From contig NZ_CP070969.1 in the NCBI RefSeq assembly GCF_017086365.1, positions 2,418,001-2,482,000 of the forward strand: DNA of 64,000 bases, written 5' to 3'. Positions 1-9,538 of the stretch are shown one piece after another. This stretch comes from Paenibacillus tianjinensis (GTDB taxonomy: Bacteria; Bacillota; Bacilli; Paenibacillales; Paenibacillaceae). A model generated the notes under the pieces. The model was given only the letters and a program-made list of their open reading frames with translations. It was not told the origin of the DNA and made no database searches. A program made the translations under genes and the position numbers. Positions within the stretch are counted from its first letter, which is position 1. Each line of letters starts with the position of its first letter.

Positions 1-870
1 CAGATGCCGAAGATGAACGGCATTGAGTTCATCCGCCGGCTGCTGCCGCAATATGCGATTCCAGTTATTGTGGTCAGTGGAGTAACAGAAACGGTATTTG
101 AGGCGATGAACGCAGGTGCTGTTGATTTTGAAGCTAAGCCGGACATGAATTCACCCGGGAGTGTGCAGCATTTCCTGGAACAGCTGATTGTGAAGATTAA
201 GAATGCCGCTCATGCAAAGATTCTGGCACCGGTTCAGCCCGCTATGACCATCGGGACATCAGCTTGGCCAGTAAATGGTACTAAAGGAAGTGCTTTAACC
301 CTTAAAGAACGGCTGATAGTTATCGGTGCTTCGACCGGAGGCACGGAAGCCATTGCCAGTGTGATTAATGCACTGCCGCCGGATATGCCCGGAATCATTG
401 TAGTCCAGCATATTCCGCCCGTGTTCTCCCGGATGTTCTCTGAGCGGTTGAACTTAAGCTCAGCTCTGACGGTTAAAGAGGCGGAGGATGGTGATCTCGT
501 AACCCCGGGCAAGGTATTTGTGGCACCCGGAGATAAGCAGGTGAGTGTGCAGCGGATCGGGGGACAATACCGGCTGGAGTGTGCGTCCGGAGCAAAAGTG
601 AACGGCCACTGTCCTTCGGTCGATGTTCTCTTTGAGTCAGCAGCGAAGGCAGCAGGCGCCCAGGTAATAGGTGTGCTGCTGACCGGAATGGGCTACGACG
701 GCGCGAAGGGCCTGCTTGCCCTGCGCCGGAAGGGTGCGCACACCATCGGTCAGGATGAAGCTACATCCGTAGTCTATGGTATGCCTAAGGCTGCTTATGA
801 GCTAGGCGCTGTAGAGAAGCAGGCGGCACTCCCGGCTATTCCCCGGCTGCTTCTTTCGATGCTGCAATAG
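1..870 (+). CDS. cheB: CheB, protein-glutamate methylesterase/glutaminase (5' partial)
   Basis: Chemotaxis response regulator that removes methyl groups from (and deamidates) chemoreceptor glutamates in the cytoplasm. The reading frame is open at base 1, so the true start lies upstream; the visible protein begins in the receiver domain (MPKMNGIEF, just after the phospho-acceptor region) and runs through a linker into the methylesterase domain. The catalytic triad motifs are all visible: Ser in IGASTGGTEA, His in VVQHIPP and Asp in GMGYDGA. The C-terminus is complete, ending at the TAG at 868-870. Family assignment is secure; only the N-terminal half of the receiver is missing because of the window edge. 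The next gene is convergent and unrelated. Confidence 0.96.
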   Translation, partial: QMPKMNGIEFIRRLLPQYAIPVIVVSGVTETVFEAMNAGAVDFEAKPDMNSPGSVQHFLEQLIVKIKNAAHAKILAPVQPAMTIGTSAWPVNGTKGSALTLKERLIVIGASTGGTEAIASVINALPPDMPGIIVVQHIPPVFSRMFSERLNLSSALTVKEAEDGDLVTPGKVFVAPGDKQVSVQRIGGQYRLECASGAKVNGHCPSVDVLFESAAKAAGAQVIGVLLTGMGYDGAKGLLALRRKGAHTIGQDEATSVVYGMPKAAYELGAVEKQAALPAIPRLLLSMLQ

Positions 871-939
871 GCTGCGCTGTTTTTAGCGTCCGCCGATCTT
901 GCAGGAAGCAGAGTGAAGGGATAGCCGCTCAGGTAACCG

Positions 940-1542
940 TTATTTCCACGAGCTGTCGGGTTTGTTTTCGAGGGTACATAATCCCGTCGCAACGCCCCCC
1001 GAAAAGATTGTCAGGATCGAATGGAAAAAGGTTTCTTTGGAGATGAGCAGACCGCCGGCCCCGATAATAACAATATCCGTCAGAAAAATAATGACCCCTA
1101 CATTTAGCGGAACATACCGTTTCAGAAATTTAGCAAGCAGATCCGTGCCCCCTGTACTTGCCTTGAAACGCAGCATGAGCCCGAGGCCGCTGCCCATCAG
1201 AAAGCCGCCGATAATGGCGCTGGAGATGGAGCCGAGCTCAATGTAATAGAGAAAATAAAACTGGAGCGGCCCCAGCAGCTCGATCAGGAACGAGGAGATA
1301 ACAAGCCCGAGAATGCTGTTATAGAAAATGTCCCGTTCCTTTACCCAGGCAAGCAGAAAGATGGGGAGGCTGCAGACGATGATGGCCAGTCCGATTTTTG
1401 TACCGGTTATATAATTGATAATAAGGGCAATACCGATTATACCGCCGTCCAGAATTTTGTAAGGGACAAGAAAAAAATTAGTTCCCGCTGCAATAAGCAG
1501 CCCCCCCAATAATATAACGATATACCGCAAAAATGGGCGCAT
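940..1542 (-). CDS. YitT/DUF161-family integral membrane protein, short form
   Basis: A hydrophobic protein of about 200 residues with five or six predicted membrane segments and the conserved family motifs GGIIGIALIINYITG and STGGTDLLAKF. YitT-family proteins have no settled function. Most members are about 280 residues and carry a C-terminal DUF2179 domain; here the protein stops just after the membrane part (TGLCTLENK), so the soluble domain is absent. I chose the ATG at 1542 because GGAG lies nine bases upstream; a TTG at 1557 and an ATG at 1551 are in frame but badly spaced. It lies downstream of the DUF3231 gene, separated by a strong terminator, so it is probably transcribed alone. Confidence 0.85.
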   Translation of the reverse strand: MRPFLRYIVILLGGLLIAAGTNFFLVPYKILDGGIIGIALIINYITGTKIGLAIIVCSLPIFLLAWVKERDIFYNSILGLVISSFLIELLGPLQFYFLYYIELGSISSAIIGGFLMGSGLGLMLRFKASTGGTDLLAKFLKRYVPLNVGVIIFLTDIVIIGAGGLLISKETFFHSILTIFSGGVATGLCTLENKPDSSWK

Positions 1543-1611
1543 TTTCAACATCTCCAAAATGAGGCATGTCTTAATGAATATGCTTGTTCCTTACAAAAAA
1601 TAGCCGGAAAG

Positions 1612-1635
1612 CAAAAAATCCTGCTTGCGCAGGAT
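1612..1635 (-). terminator. Rho-independent terminator of the DUF3231 gene
   Basis: On the minus strand a perfect 7-bp stem (ATCCTGC / GCAGGAT, loop GCAA) is followed directly by a run of T. It sits 25 bases after the DUF3231 stop codon. Confidence 0.85.
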
Positions 1636-1659
1636 AAGACGGGATACATGCCGGGATCA

Positions 1660-2184
1660 TTAGACCAGCACAGGCTCCGGAGTTTTAAGCTGAAGCTGAA
1701 GCGGAGGGGGGACCAGCCAGCCTTTCTTTTTATTCATTTTGAGTACCTGCAGCCCCAGTGCAGCCATTTGGGCATGGAATTTCATGAACATTGCCCCGAG
1801 ATCCTCACGGATCGAGGTTCCCATTGCCTGGCTGCAAACCACGAGGCCTAACGAAGCGGCAGCAGAAAGGGCAGCGGCAATTTCAGGATCGGAGAACCTT
1901 GCTCCGGCGGGGATATCCTCCAGCTTCACAGAAGGCCTGTCGGGGAGTCCGGGAGGAGGTATGATGCCATGTGTTTTCAGAAGCTCGTCACATTCCTTGA
2001 TTTCCCGGTGTACCTGATCGATGAAATTATCAATGACTTCTTTCAGATCCTGATCACCTGCATGATAATGAAAGGCCTGGAAAGTAGATAAGGACATTTT
2101 AGTTGACGCGGAAAATTGCCACAGGTTGAAGATTTCACCGTAATGAAGCGGTTCATCTTTGGGATTTCCGGATAGAACACCCAT
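1660..2184 (-). CDS. DUF3231 family protein
   Basis: Helical protein of about 174 residues of the DUF3231 family, common in Bacillales and often met in sporulating species; no activity is established. The sequence shows the family layout: an N-terminal 'HYGEIFNLWQF' helix, a 'FHYHAGDQDLKEVI' segment typical of the family's ferritin-like helices, and a Pro-rich hinge (GIIPPPGLPDRP) before the second helical half. The ATG at 2184 is preferred, with AAGGAG eleven bases upstream; the GTG at 2193 overlaps that ribosome site. Transcribed alone, ending in the terminator at 1612-1635. Confidence 0.85.
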   Translation of the reverse strand: MGVLSGNPKDEPLHYGEIFNLWQFSASTKMSLSTFQAFHYHAGDQDLKEVIDNFIDQVHREIKECDELLKTHGIIPPPGLPDRPSVKLEDIPAGARFSDPEIAAALSAAASLGLVVCSQAMGTSIREDLGAMFMKFHAQMAALGLQVLKMNKKKGWLVPPPLQLQLKTPEPVLV

Positions 2185-2433
2185 AACTAGCACAACTCCT
2201 TCACAACTTAAGTTAAGAACGTGGAGTTAGGATGTCCGGCATAAACTGTTTTATACGGAGATAAACCGTAACCTGCAACATAAAGTCTTGCCGAAGCAAA
2301 AAAGAATATATATTAACAGTAAATGTAATTTAATTCCATCAAAACCTCCAATTAGTCTTTTCTGCTTTAAGCAGTTATAAAGGCTGAGACGGGGGTTTTT
2401 TGATGTTTCCGCCCGTAGCAGCCGGCATGCGGA

Positions 2434-3306
2434 TTATCGTGAATACCGCTTACGGTAACGCAGCGGGGAGATACCGATCTTGCGTGTGAACCGCCGTGAG
2501 AAGTAGGCCGTGCTCTCAAACCCTGTGCGTTCCGCGATCGCAGAGACTGGAATTTCCGTCTTCAGCAGCAGCAGCTTGGCCTGCTCCAGCCGGTAATCGG
2601 TCAAGTACTCCATCGGTGTCAGCCCATAGACACGCTTCATGCAGCGGGTTAAATAGTTGTAATGGAAATGCAGTTCATCGGCGAGCAGCGTATTGGTGAG
2701 CGCTTCTGCATAATGATTGCGGAGATAGGCCTCTGTCTGCTCAGCAATCTCTACTGCATGGCTTCCTGCCGCATCCAGCTGTGCCAGGTCCATCATCCGC
2801 AGCATCTCCTCGAAGATCCGCTGCTGCTGCCATACTGCGCTGGAGCGTCTGGCGCGGTTCAGCAGCAGCAGCATTTCCGCCTGTCCGCTCCGTTCAAAGG
2901 GATGCGGCAGCGGCCCGAACTGCGGCACCCTAATCGTATACGGAAACGTGAGGAACTGCCGAAAGTGCTTTTCCCGGCGGGCATAGACTGGGTCCCCCTC
3001 AGCAATCATCCATTCACCGACGGTATGAAAATGAATCCATGTGAAGCTGGTTATTTCCTCACACGGCTTGGCTGAGTAATGATAACGGTCCGGCAGCAGC
3101 AGCAGGCTGTGGCCCGCGGGCACAGCCCATTTCTTCTCTTCTTCACCGATATACAGACAGCCCTGTTCAACAATGAGCAGGTCGAATTTCCCCATAGCAT
3201 TGCGGTTAGGATGCTGGTCTCCCGGCTGATAGACGGTACGGTTGCACTCCAGAAAATAAGGAAATGGCGGTGCAGCCAGGTGAATGTAGGAAGGGGCGAA
3301 TGGCAT
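2434..3306 (-). CDS. AraC-family transcriptional regulator
   Basis: A 290-residue regulator with an N-terminal cupin-like ligand-binding half (QPGDQHPNRN, FDLLIVEQGCLYIG, HYSAKP) and a C-terminal double helix-turn-helix. Both HTH units are visible: LADELHFHYNYLTRCMKRVYG and the highly conserved IAERTGFESTAYFSRRF, followed by GISPLRYRKRY. It is divergent from the GH127 arabinofuranosidase gene, with 140 bases between start codons, so it most likely senses an arabinose-containing sugar and activates that gene; this ligand is inferred from position only. The start ATG at 3306 has GAAAGGAGA upstream. Confidence 0.93.
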   Translation of the reverse strand: MPFAPSYIHLAAPPFPYFLECNRTVYQPGDQHPNRNAMGKFDLLIVEQGCLYIGEEEKKWAVPAGHSLLLLPDRYHYSAKPCEEITSFTWIHFHTVGEWMIAEGDPVYARREKHFRQFLTFPYTIRVPQFGPLPHPFERSGQAEMLLLLNRARRSSAVWQQQRIFEEMLRMMDLAQLDAAGSHAVEIAEQTEAYLRNHYAEALTNTLLADELHFHYNYLTRCMKRVYGLTPMEYLTDYRLEQAKLLLLKTEIPVSAIAERTGFESTAYFSRRFTRKIGISPLRYRKRYSR

Positions 3307-3375
3307 GGGACTCTCCTTTCAGTATCGAATATTCATTAGTGTGAAATAGTACAAAAATAGGGTTGCTTCTGATCC

Positions 3376-3404
3376 TGTTTATTATTCATTTTACCCTCTA
3401 TAAT
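3376..3404 (+). promoter_or_regulatory. Possible promoter of the GH127 gene
   Basis: A consensus -10 TATAAT (3399-3404) lies 17 bases after a weak -35 (TGTTTA, 3376-3381), 42 bases upstream of the GH127 start. A weak -35 fits a promoter that needs an activator, such as the divergent AraC protein. Confidence 0.45.
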
Positions 3405-3446
3405 AGCAATTAGCGAGGGGAAATAATACACGAAGGGAAGAGGAAA

Positions 3447-5423
3447 ATGAACAAAATTACGGAGAAGAAGCTGACGCAGCCGGGGAATACAACAATCAAA
3501 GACGAGTTCTGGGGACGCTACATCCGGCTGGTGCAGGATGTCGTTATCCCTTATCAATATGAGGCACTGCATGACCGCGTGCCGGAAGCTGAACTAAGCC
3601 ATGCGATCGCCAATTTTGAAATTGCTGCCGGGAGAAGGGCGGGAGAATTTAAAGGCTGGGTGTTCCAGGACAGTGACGTCGCCAAATGGCTGGAGGCAGT
3701 CGGATACTCCCTTAAGCTGAAGCCGGATCCTGGGCTGGAGCGCCAGGCGGATGAGGTTATCGATCTGATCGGCGAGGCGCAGCAGGAGGACGGTTATCTG
3801 AACACTTATTTTACGGTTAAAGAACCGGGGAAACGCTGGACCAATCTTCAGGACTGCCATGAGCTGTATTGTGCCGGTCATTTCATCGAGGCTGCTGTGG
3901 CGTATTATGAAGCTACCGGAAAAGATAAGCTGCTGAACATCATGCGCAGGGTAGTTGATCACATTGATTCGGTCTTTGGCCCGGAAGAGGGAAGGCTCAA
4001 GGGCTATGACGGGCATCAGGAAATTGAACTAGCACTCGTGAAGCTGCACCTGCTTACCGGGAACGAGAAGTACCTGAAGCTTAGCAGCTTCTTCATCGAC
4101 CAGCGGGGACAAGAGCCGAACTTTCTGCACCAGGAATGGGAGAGCCGGGGGCGAATCACCCATTGGAGCGGTAAAACAGACCATATCGATCTTGCCTATT
4201 TTCAGGCGCATCTTCCAGTCCGTGAGCAGAGCGTGGCTGTAGGACATTCCGTTCGTGCCGTCTATATGTATACAGCCATGGCGGATTTGGCGCTGCTTAA
4301 CGGAGACAGGGCGCTGCGCGATGCTTGCGTACGGCTGTGGAATAATATGACGGAGAAGCAAATGTATATCTCAGGAGGCATCGGCTCTACGCATCATGGT
4401 GAGGCATTCACCTTTGATTACGATCTGCCTAACGATACGATCTATGCAGAGACCTGTGCTTCTATCGGATTGATCTTTTTTGCCCAGCGGATGCTGAGGC
4501 TTGCTCCCGAGGCCCGGTATGCGGATATAATGGAGCGGGCGCTATACAACAATGTGCTCGGCTCCATGGCTCAAGACGGCAAACATTATTTCTACGTAAA
4601 CCCGCTGGAGGTATGGCCGCAGGCCTGCAGCTGCAATCCCGGCAAACATCATGTGAAACCGGAGCGCCAGGGTTGGTTCGGCTGTGCCTGCTGTCCGCCT
4701 AATGTAGCGCGACTCCTGACTTCGCTGAATCAGTATATCTACACAGTACATGGTGATACGCTCTATACGAATCTGTATATCGGCAACGAATCGAACTTCA
4801 CGCTTGGCGGGACCGAAGTGGCTATCACCCTGGAGAGCCGTTTTCCGTGGGAAGGCAAGGTTTCGATGAAGGTGAATCCGGAACAATCCGGGGATTTCGG
4901 CATCGCGCTGCGTATCCCATCCTGGAGTGATGGGGAAGAGATCAAGGTAAATGGCGAAGTAGTGAGTTTCTCCGAGAGCCTGGAACAGGGTTATGTGGTT
5001 ATCCGCCGAGAATGGAAGGCGGATGATGTGATTGAATTGAACTTTCCGATGGAAGCGCACCGTGTCTATGCCCATCCGAACCTGCGGGCTGATGCCGGGA
5101 AGACAGCCATTCAGCGCGGGCCGCTGGTATATTGTCTTGAAGGCGCTGACAATGGCGATCTGCTGAGCTCTATTTCCATAAGTAAGACCGGAGGCTTCAT
5201 GGAAACCTTTGATGGGGGATTGCTTGGCGGAGCCGTAGTGGTGAAAACAGCGGGCTGCCGTGTAGATGAGCGGAGCTGGAATGACGGACTTTACAGCAGA
5301 ACAAAGGCTGCAGAAATGCCGGTTGAAGTAACGGCCATCCCATATTATCTATGGGGCAACCGCGGCAGCGGTGAGATGAAGGTATGGATACCAGAGGCAG
5401 AACGGCAGAGCTTGCCAAGGTGA
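3447..5423 (+). CDS. GH127 beta-L-arabinofuranosidase (DUF1680)
   Basis: Cytoplasmic glycoside hydrolase (no signal peptide) of 658 residues, the usual GH127 length, acting on terminal beta-L-arabinofuranosides. In the characterised family member HypBA1 a zinc ion held by Glu338, Cys340, Cys417 and Cys418 activates the cysteine nucleophile. The equivalent residues are all present: Glu335 and Cys337 in YAETCASIG, and Cys415 and Cys416 in FGCACCPPNVARLL. An alpha/alpha-barrel (about residues 10-410) is followed by beta-sandwich regions. The ATG at 3447 has a GAAGAGG ribosome site. Its divergent partner is an AraC regulator. The exact substrate could differ, since GH127 also contains other specificities. 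Confidence 0.93.
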   Translation: MNKITEKKLTQPGNTTIKDEFWGRYIRLVQDVVIPYQYEALHDRVPEAELSHAIANFEIAAGRRAGEFKGWVFQDSDVAKWLEAVGYSLKLKPDPGLERQADEVIDLIGEAQQEDGYLNTYFTVKEPGKRWTNLQDCHELYCAGHFIEAAVAYYEATGKDKLLNIMRRVVDHIDSVFGPEEGRLKGYDGHQEIELALVKLHLLTGNEKYLKLSSFFIDQRGQEPNFLHQEWESRGRITHWSGKTDHIDLAYFQAHLPVREQSVAVGHSVRAVYMYTAMADLALLNGDRALRDACVRLWNNMTEKQMYISGGIGSTHHGEAFTFDYDLPNDTIYAETCASIGLIFFAQRMLRLAPEARYADIMERALYNNVLGSMAQDGKHYFYVNPLEVWPQACSCNPGKHHVKPERQGWFGCACCPPNVARLLTSLNQYIYTVHGDTLYTNLYIGNESNFTLGGTEVAITLESRFPWEGKVSMKVNPEQSGDFGIALRIPSWSDGEEIKVNGEVVSFSESLEQGYVVIRREWKADDVIELNFPMEAHRVYAHPNLRADAGKTAIQRGPLVYCLEGADNGDLLSSISISKTGGFMETFDGGLLGGAVVVKTAGCRVDERSWNDGLYSRTKAAEMPVEVTAIPYYLWGNRGSGEMKVWIPEAERQSLPR

Positions 5424-5425
5424 AC

Positions 5426-5550
5426 GTAAACGGGTTCATTACCGGTGGTGGAATCACCTTCACGGGGGTGACAGTGAAGAGTCATTCAGTCCGAACTACT
5501 GGTTCATGCAGATTAAGCAAGGAAAATGGCGGCTCGTTACCATTGACTGA
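5426..5550 (+). pseudogene. Decayed C-terminal gene fragment with one frameshift
   Basis: Directly after the GH127 stop, one frame reads VNGFITGGGITFTGVTVK and, after a single frame change near 5480, another reads SFSPNYWFMQIKQGKWRLV followed by TID and a stop. Joined, they look like the continuous C-terminal end of one protein, in the style of a secreted or ligand-binding protein. There is no start codon or ribosome site. I do not recognise the family with certainty. It is best read as the tail of a deleted gene. Confidence 0.4.
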
Positions 5551-5598
5551 CATTAACTAATATTAACCATCTTCTTTGGCTTACAAGGTGAAGCTGCA

Positions 5599-5655
5599 CC
5601 ACAACAAACAACCCGGTTGTACCGCTACAGCGGACATCCGGGTTGTTTGTTGTGG
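5599..5655. terminator. Strong bidirectional terminator
   Basis: A perfect 18-bp inverted repeat (CCACAACAAACAACCCGG and its complement) with a 21-base loop lies between the rightward GH127 region and the leftward cellobiose phosphorylase gene. It can serve both convergent units. Confidence 0.75.
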
Positions 5656-5694
5656 AATTATTAGCTCAGGCGTTATTTCCGCCCGTATAACTGC

Positions 5695-8130
5695 TTAACC
5701 TAGGACTACAACCACTTGGTGAACAGCACCATCACCAACAGGAGCAATGATGTTGCCTTCAACAGCTGCGCCGTCAAGTGTCAGGCTGGCAACACCCTTG
5801 GACACATGGCTCGGGTTCTGGATAGAAATGACGTAAGTATCTCCCCGGAACACACGGGTGATTTCGAAGCCGTCCCACTCTGCAGGGATACAAGGATCTA
5901 CTTTCAGACCGGCGAAATCAGCCTGGATACCGAGAATGGACTGTGTAATGGCTACATAGTTCCAAGCAGCTGTACCAGTCAGCCAGGAGTTTTTAGCTTC
6001 ACCATGACGTACGGCATCTTTACCTGCGATCATTTGCGAGTACACATATGGTTCCATACGGTGCACTTCACTGATGTCTTCCAGGTAGGCCGGAGCGATT
6101 TTTTTGTAAATTTCGAAGGCTCTGTCGCCGTGTCCAAGGACAGTTTCAGCGATCATGATCCATGGATTGTTATGGCAGAAAATACCGGCATTTTCTTTGT
6201 AGCCCGGAGGGTACGTAGAAATTTCACCCAGGTTCAGATAGTACTTGGAGTACGGAGGCTGCTGCAATACGATACCGTAATCCGTATCCAGACGTTCCTG
6301 AACGGAAGTCAGCGCTCTTGCAGCTTCACCATTTTCAACACCGATACCCGCCATTACGCACATACCCTGCGGCTCGATGAAGATTTGGCCTTCTTCGTTT
6401 TCCTTACTGCCAATCTTGTCGCCGTAATGGTCATAAGCACGCAGGAACCAGTCTCCGTCGAAACCGTGCGTCAGCGTGATTTCACGCATGTTGTCGATCT
6501 TCGCAACAGCATCTGCAGCTACATCGTCAAGACCGCGCATGCGGCAGATTTCTGCATAGTCCGGTCCAACGAAGACGAACAGACCTGCGATGAACACGGA
6601 TTCTGCTACGCCGCCTGCGATATTCTCAGTCGTCTGGAACGATTCTCCCGGCTCGGTAGAGAAGCAGTTAAGGTTCAGACAGTCATTCCAGTCCGCGCGC
6701 CCGATCAGCGGCAGGCCGTGTGGTCCGAGATTGTTCGTCACATGCTCGAAGGAACGTTTCAAGTGCTCGAACAGGGTAGCGGTGTTATTAGGGTTGCTGT
6801 CAAACGGAACCTGCTCATCCAGAATCGAATAGTCGCCGGTTTCCTTAATGTAGGCAGCTGTTCCCGAGATCAGCCAGAGCGGATCATCGTTAAAGCCGGA
6901 GCCGACTTCGTTGTTGCCCTTCTTAGTGAGCGGCTGGTACTGGTGATATGCGCTGCCGTCAGGGAACTGGGTAGCAGCAATATCAAGAATACGTTCTCTG
7001 GCACGCTCAGGAATCTGGTGTACGAAGCCGAGCAAGTCCTGGTTGGAATCGCGGAAGCCCATACCGCGGCCAATCCCGGATTCGAAGTAGGAAGCGGAAC
7101 GGGACATGTTGAAGGTAACCATACATTGGTATGGATTCCAGATGTTAACCATGCGGTTCAGCTTGTCGTCGCCGCTTTGAATCTGGTATTTGGACAGCAG
7201 GTTATCCCAGTGTGCAGCCAGTACAGCCAGAGCCGCGTCAACTTGAGCATCTGTAGCGAACTGTTCGATAACAGCCAGCGCCGGTTTTTTGTTGATGACA
7301 TTCAGGGATTCCCATTTCTCATCTTCAGGGTTCTCGATGTAGCCGAGTACGAAGATGAAGCTTTGCTCTTCGCCTGGCTCCAGCGTGATTTCCAGAGCAT
7401 GGGAGCCGATTGGCGACCAGCCGGAAGCTACGGAGTTAGTGGCTTCACCAGCAGCAACTGCCTGTGGAGCGTCAAGACCATTATACATACCCACGAAGGA
7501 TTCGCGGTCGGTATCAAAGCCGGCGATTTCTTTGTTTACCGAATAGAAAGCGTAGTGATTTCTGCGCTCGCGGTATTCCGTTTTGTGATAGATAACAGAA
7601 TCCTTCACTTCAACTTCACCAGTGCTCAGGTTGCGCTGGAAGTTGGTCATATCATCATTGGCATTCCACAGACAGAATTCGGCAAAAGAGAACAGCTTCA
7701 CTGTCTTTTTCGCGGAGCCGGTGTTCTTCACAACAAGGCGGTGTACTTCAGCATTATGGCCCATTGGTACAAAAGCCAGCTGATTTACGGAGATCCCGTT
7801 CCGCTCACCTGTAATGGAGGTGTAGCCCAGACCGTGGCGGCATTCGTAGAAATCAAGATCGCGTTTCACCGGCATCCAGCCCGGAGTCCAGAAATCACCG
7901 TCGTCATACAGATAGTAGTAGCGTCCGCCTGTATCCAGCGGAATATTGTTATACCGGTAACGGGTAAGTCTTCTCATGCGTGCATCCCGGTAGAAGGTGT
8001 AACCACCGGCAGTATTAGAGATAAGGCCGAAAAATTGCTCGTTACCAAGGTAGTTGATCCATGGGTAAGGCGTTTTAGGAGTGTTAATTACATACTCTTT
8101 GCGAGTGTCGTCAAAAGTTCCGAATTTCAT
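5695..8130 (-). CDS. Cellobiose phosphorylase (GH94)
   Basis: Cytoplasmic phosphorylase of 811 residues that splits cellobiose with phosphate to glucose 1-phosphate and glucose, saving ATP. It matches the clostridial cellobiose phosphorylase pattern throughout: N-terminal [54 protein letters not shown], the catalytic-acid motif [12 protein letters not shown] (Asp480 is the expected general acid), and C-terminal [17 protein letters not shown]. The length is that of the family. I chose the ATG at 8130, with AAGGAG eleven bases upstream, rather than an in-frame codon at 8151. A LacI gene lies just upstream on the same strand, and an operator palindrome sits 24 bases before the start, so it is probably induced by its substrate. 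Confidence 0.95.
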   Translation of the reverse strand: MKFGTFDDTRKEYVINTPKTPYPWINYLGNEQFFGLISNTAGGYTFYRDARMRRLTRYRYNNIPLDTGGRYYYLYDDGDFWTPGWMPVKRDLDFYECRHGLGYTSITGERNGISVNQLAFVPMGHNAEVHRLVVKNTGSAKKTVKLFSFAEFCLWNANDDMTNFQRNLSTGEVEVKDSVIYHKTEYRERRNHYAFYSVNKEIAGFDTDRESFVGMYNGLDAPQAVAAGEATNSVASGWSPIGSHALEITLEPGEEQSFIFVLGYIENPEDEKWESLNVINKKPALAVIEQFATDAQVDAALAVLAAHWDNLLSKYQIQSGDDKLNRMVNIWNPYQCMVTFNMSRSASYFESGIGRGMGFRDSNQDLLGFVHQIPERARERILDIAATQFPDGSAYHQYQPLTKKGNNEVGSGFNDDPLWLISGTAAYIKETGDYSILDEQVPFDSNPNNTATLFEHLKRSFEHVTNNLGPHGLPLIGRADWNDCLNLNCFSTEPGESFQTTENIAGGVAESVFIAGLFVFVGPDYAEICRMRGLDDVAADAVAKIDNMREITLTHGFDGDWFLRAYDHYGDKIGSKENEEGQIFIEPQGMCVMAGIGVENGEAARALTSVQERLDTDYGIVLQQPPYSKYYLNLGEISTYPPGYKENAGIFCHNNPWIMIAETVLGHGDRAFEIYKKIAPAYLEDISEVHRMEPYVYSQMIAGKDAVRHGEAKNSWLTGTAAWNYVAITQSILGIQADFAGLKVDPCIPAEWDGFEITRVFRGDTYVISIQNPSHVSKGVASLTLDGAAVEGNIIAPVGDGAVHQVVVVLG

Positions 8131-8153
8131 TAGAGGAAAGTCTCCTTTCAATT

Positions 8154-8169
8154 GTGAACGCGCGTTTAC
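8154..8169. promoter_or_regulatory. LacI-type operator in front of cellobiose phosphorylase
   Basis: GTGAACGCGCGTTTAC, a near-perfect palindrome with a central CGCG typical of LacI-family sites. It differs by one base in each half from the copy upstream of the lacI-type gene at 9393-9408, which points to the same regulator binding both. Confidence 0.8.
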
Positions 8170-8178
8170 GATGGTGAG

Positions 8179-8205
8179 AAAAAATTCCCTCGGGGCAAAG
8201 GGAGT
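8179..8205 (-). terminator. Weak terminator between the LacI gene and cellobiose phosphorylase
   Basis: Minus strand: short stem TCCCT / AGGGA (8-base loop) followed by A and a run of six T, ten bases after the LacI stop and just before the operator. It could limit read-through. Confidence 0.45.
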
Positions 8206-8214
8206 TTCTCGGAT

Positions 8215-9279
8215 TTATTGAATAGATGACTTCGGCGGCTGGCACGAATCTCTTTCGACCAGCCGGGCCGGAAAACTGATGGTGCTGAAGGTAGGCTGCC
8301 GGGAATCACACAGCTCGATAACTTTCTCTACAGCAGCCTTGGACATTTCGTAAATCGGCAGCCGTACGGAGGTAAGCTTCGGATTGATGCGGGCAGCAAG
8401 CTGCACATCATCGAATCCGGCAATGGACATATCCTCAGGTACGGAAATACCATGCTCGGTGAACGCTTCCATTGCGGAAATAGCCATGTCGTCGTTGGAA
8501 GAGAAGAAGGCGGTTGGCAGCGGACTGCCTGTACTCAGCAGCTTCTTAACCTCTTCATAAGCCGTCTCCTTCAGAAAGTCACCCCGGAGGATAAACTGTT
8601 CGTTCAGAGCCAGCCCGTGACGCTTCAGCGTATCTTCGTAGGCCATGAAACGTTCCCGTCCGGAATAGGTGTTCATTCGTCCGCAGATCATGCCGATTTC
8701 TTCATGGCCAAGGCTGATCAGATACTCAATTGCTTCGACCGTACCTTCATAATCCTTGGAGTTGACGATGGCCAGATGATTGCGGTCCAGGTGCTCCGAC
8801 ATAATCTCCGAAATATCATAATCAATCAGGACAAGCGGGGAATCAAGACTCACCATTTCCCGTACGATATCAATATCCTTCTGGGTGCCGACGATGATGC
8901 CGCCGTCAATCCGTTTCTGCAGGAAAGCCTGCTTCACCTTCAGGAAATCATCGGGGGAATATACGGTGTGGATCAGCACATAACAGCCGCGGGCATTCGC
9001 CGTATCAACTACGGCATCGACGAAAGGCGCGAAATAATTGTTCTGATAGATCCGGGTCGTATTCTCCTTCTCGTTCATGCTGATGGCGAAAAGGCCGATC
9101 GTATCGGTCTTCTTGCCGGCCAGTGCCCTTGCGAAGCTGTTAGGCTCGTACTGATACTGTTCAATCACCTTCAGTACCTTCGCCCGCGTCTCTTCAGGGA
9201 CGTTGGAATAATTGTTGATCACGCGGGATACCGTGCTTCGGGACACCCCTGCGAGCTTGGCTATATCTTCGCTGCGCAT
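8215..9279 (-). CDS. LacI-family transcriptional regulator of the cellobiose locus
   Basis: A 354-residue repressor with the LacI helix-turn-helix at residues 2-24 (EDIAKLAGVSRSTVSRVINN), the hinge FARALAGKKTDTIG and a periplasmic-binding-protein-like effector domain (IAGFDDVQLAARINPKLTSV near the end). Start ATG at 9279 follows AAGGGGG by five to six bases. Two copies of a GTRAACGCGCGTTTAY palindrome, one 114 bases upstream of its own start and one just before the cellobiose phosphorylase gene, suggest autoregulation plus control of that gene. The effector is inferred to be cellobiose or a product; it cannot be read from sequence. Confidence 0.93.
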   Translation of the reverse strand: MRSEDIAKLAGVSRSTVSRVINNYSNVPEETRAKVLKVIEQYQYEPNSFARALAGKKTDTIGLFAISMNEKENTTRIYQNNYFAPFVDAVVDTANARGCYVLIHTVYSPDDFLKVKQAFLQKRIDGGIIVGTQKDIDIVREMVSLDSPLVLIDYDISEIMSEHLDRNHLAIVNSKDYEGTVEAIEYLISLGHEEIGMICGRMNTYSGRERFMAYEDTLKRHGLALNEQFILRGDFLKETAYEEVKKLLSTGSPLPTAFFSSNDDMAISAMEAFTEHGISVPEDMSIAGFDDVQLAARINPKLTSVRLPIYEMSKAAVEKVIELCDSRQPTFSTISFPARLVERDSCQPPKSSIQ

Positions 9280-9392
9280 ATTGCCCCCTTTTCCAAAACA
9301 TAAGGATTAATAAGGGATAGGTTATAATTATCCTTATATTTCTTGCTGAAACTGATGCCGTCCGCTTAAGAACGGAGTAGCTGTTTCTAATT

Positions 9393-9408
9393 GTAAACGC
9401 GCGTTTAT
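9393..9408. promoter_or_regulatory. LacI-type operator upstream of the LacI gene
   Basis: GTAAACGCGCGTTTAT, matching the operator at 8154-8169. It lies between the leftward LacI gene and the rightward acetyltransferase gene and might influence either. Confidence 0.78.
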
Positions 9409-9538
9409 GAGCCTATTGTAAATGAAAACCCCTCAGAAATCAATTGTCTGAATGAAGAATTTTGCCTTGCGGGCGGAGCGGATCCGGGTTACAAATAGAG
9501 CAGCAGATAATATTACAGGGTGGAAGGAAGGGCAAGTA

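Noticed and set aside
962..1246. A 94-residue frame opposite the YitT-type gene
   Set aside because: It is a shadow of the membrane protein gene on the other strand.
5716..8133. An 805-residue open frame antisense to cellobiose phosphorylase
   Set aside because: It mirrors the codon pattern of a highly conserved gene on the other strand, has no ribosome site, and its protein has no recognisable domain.
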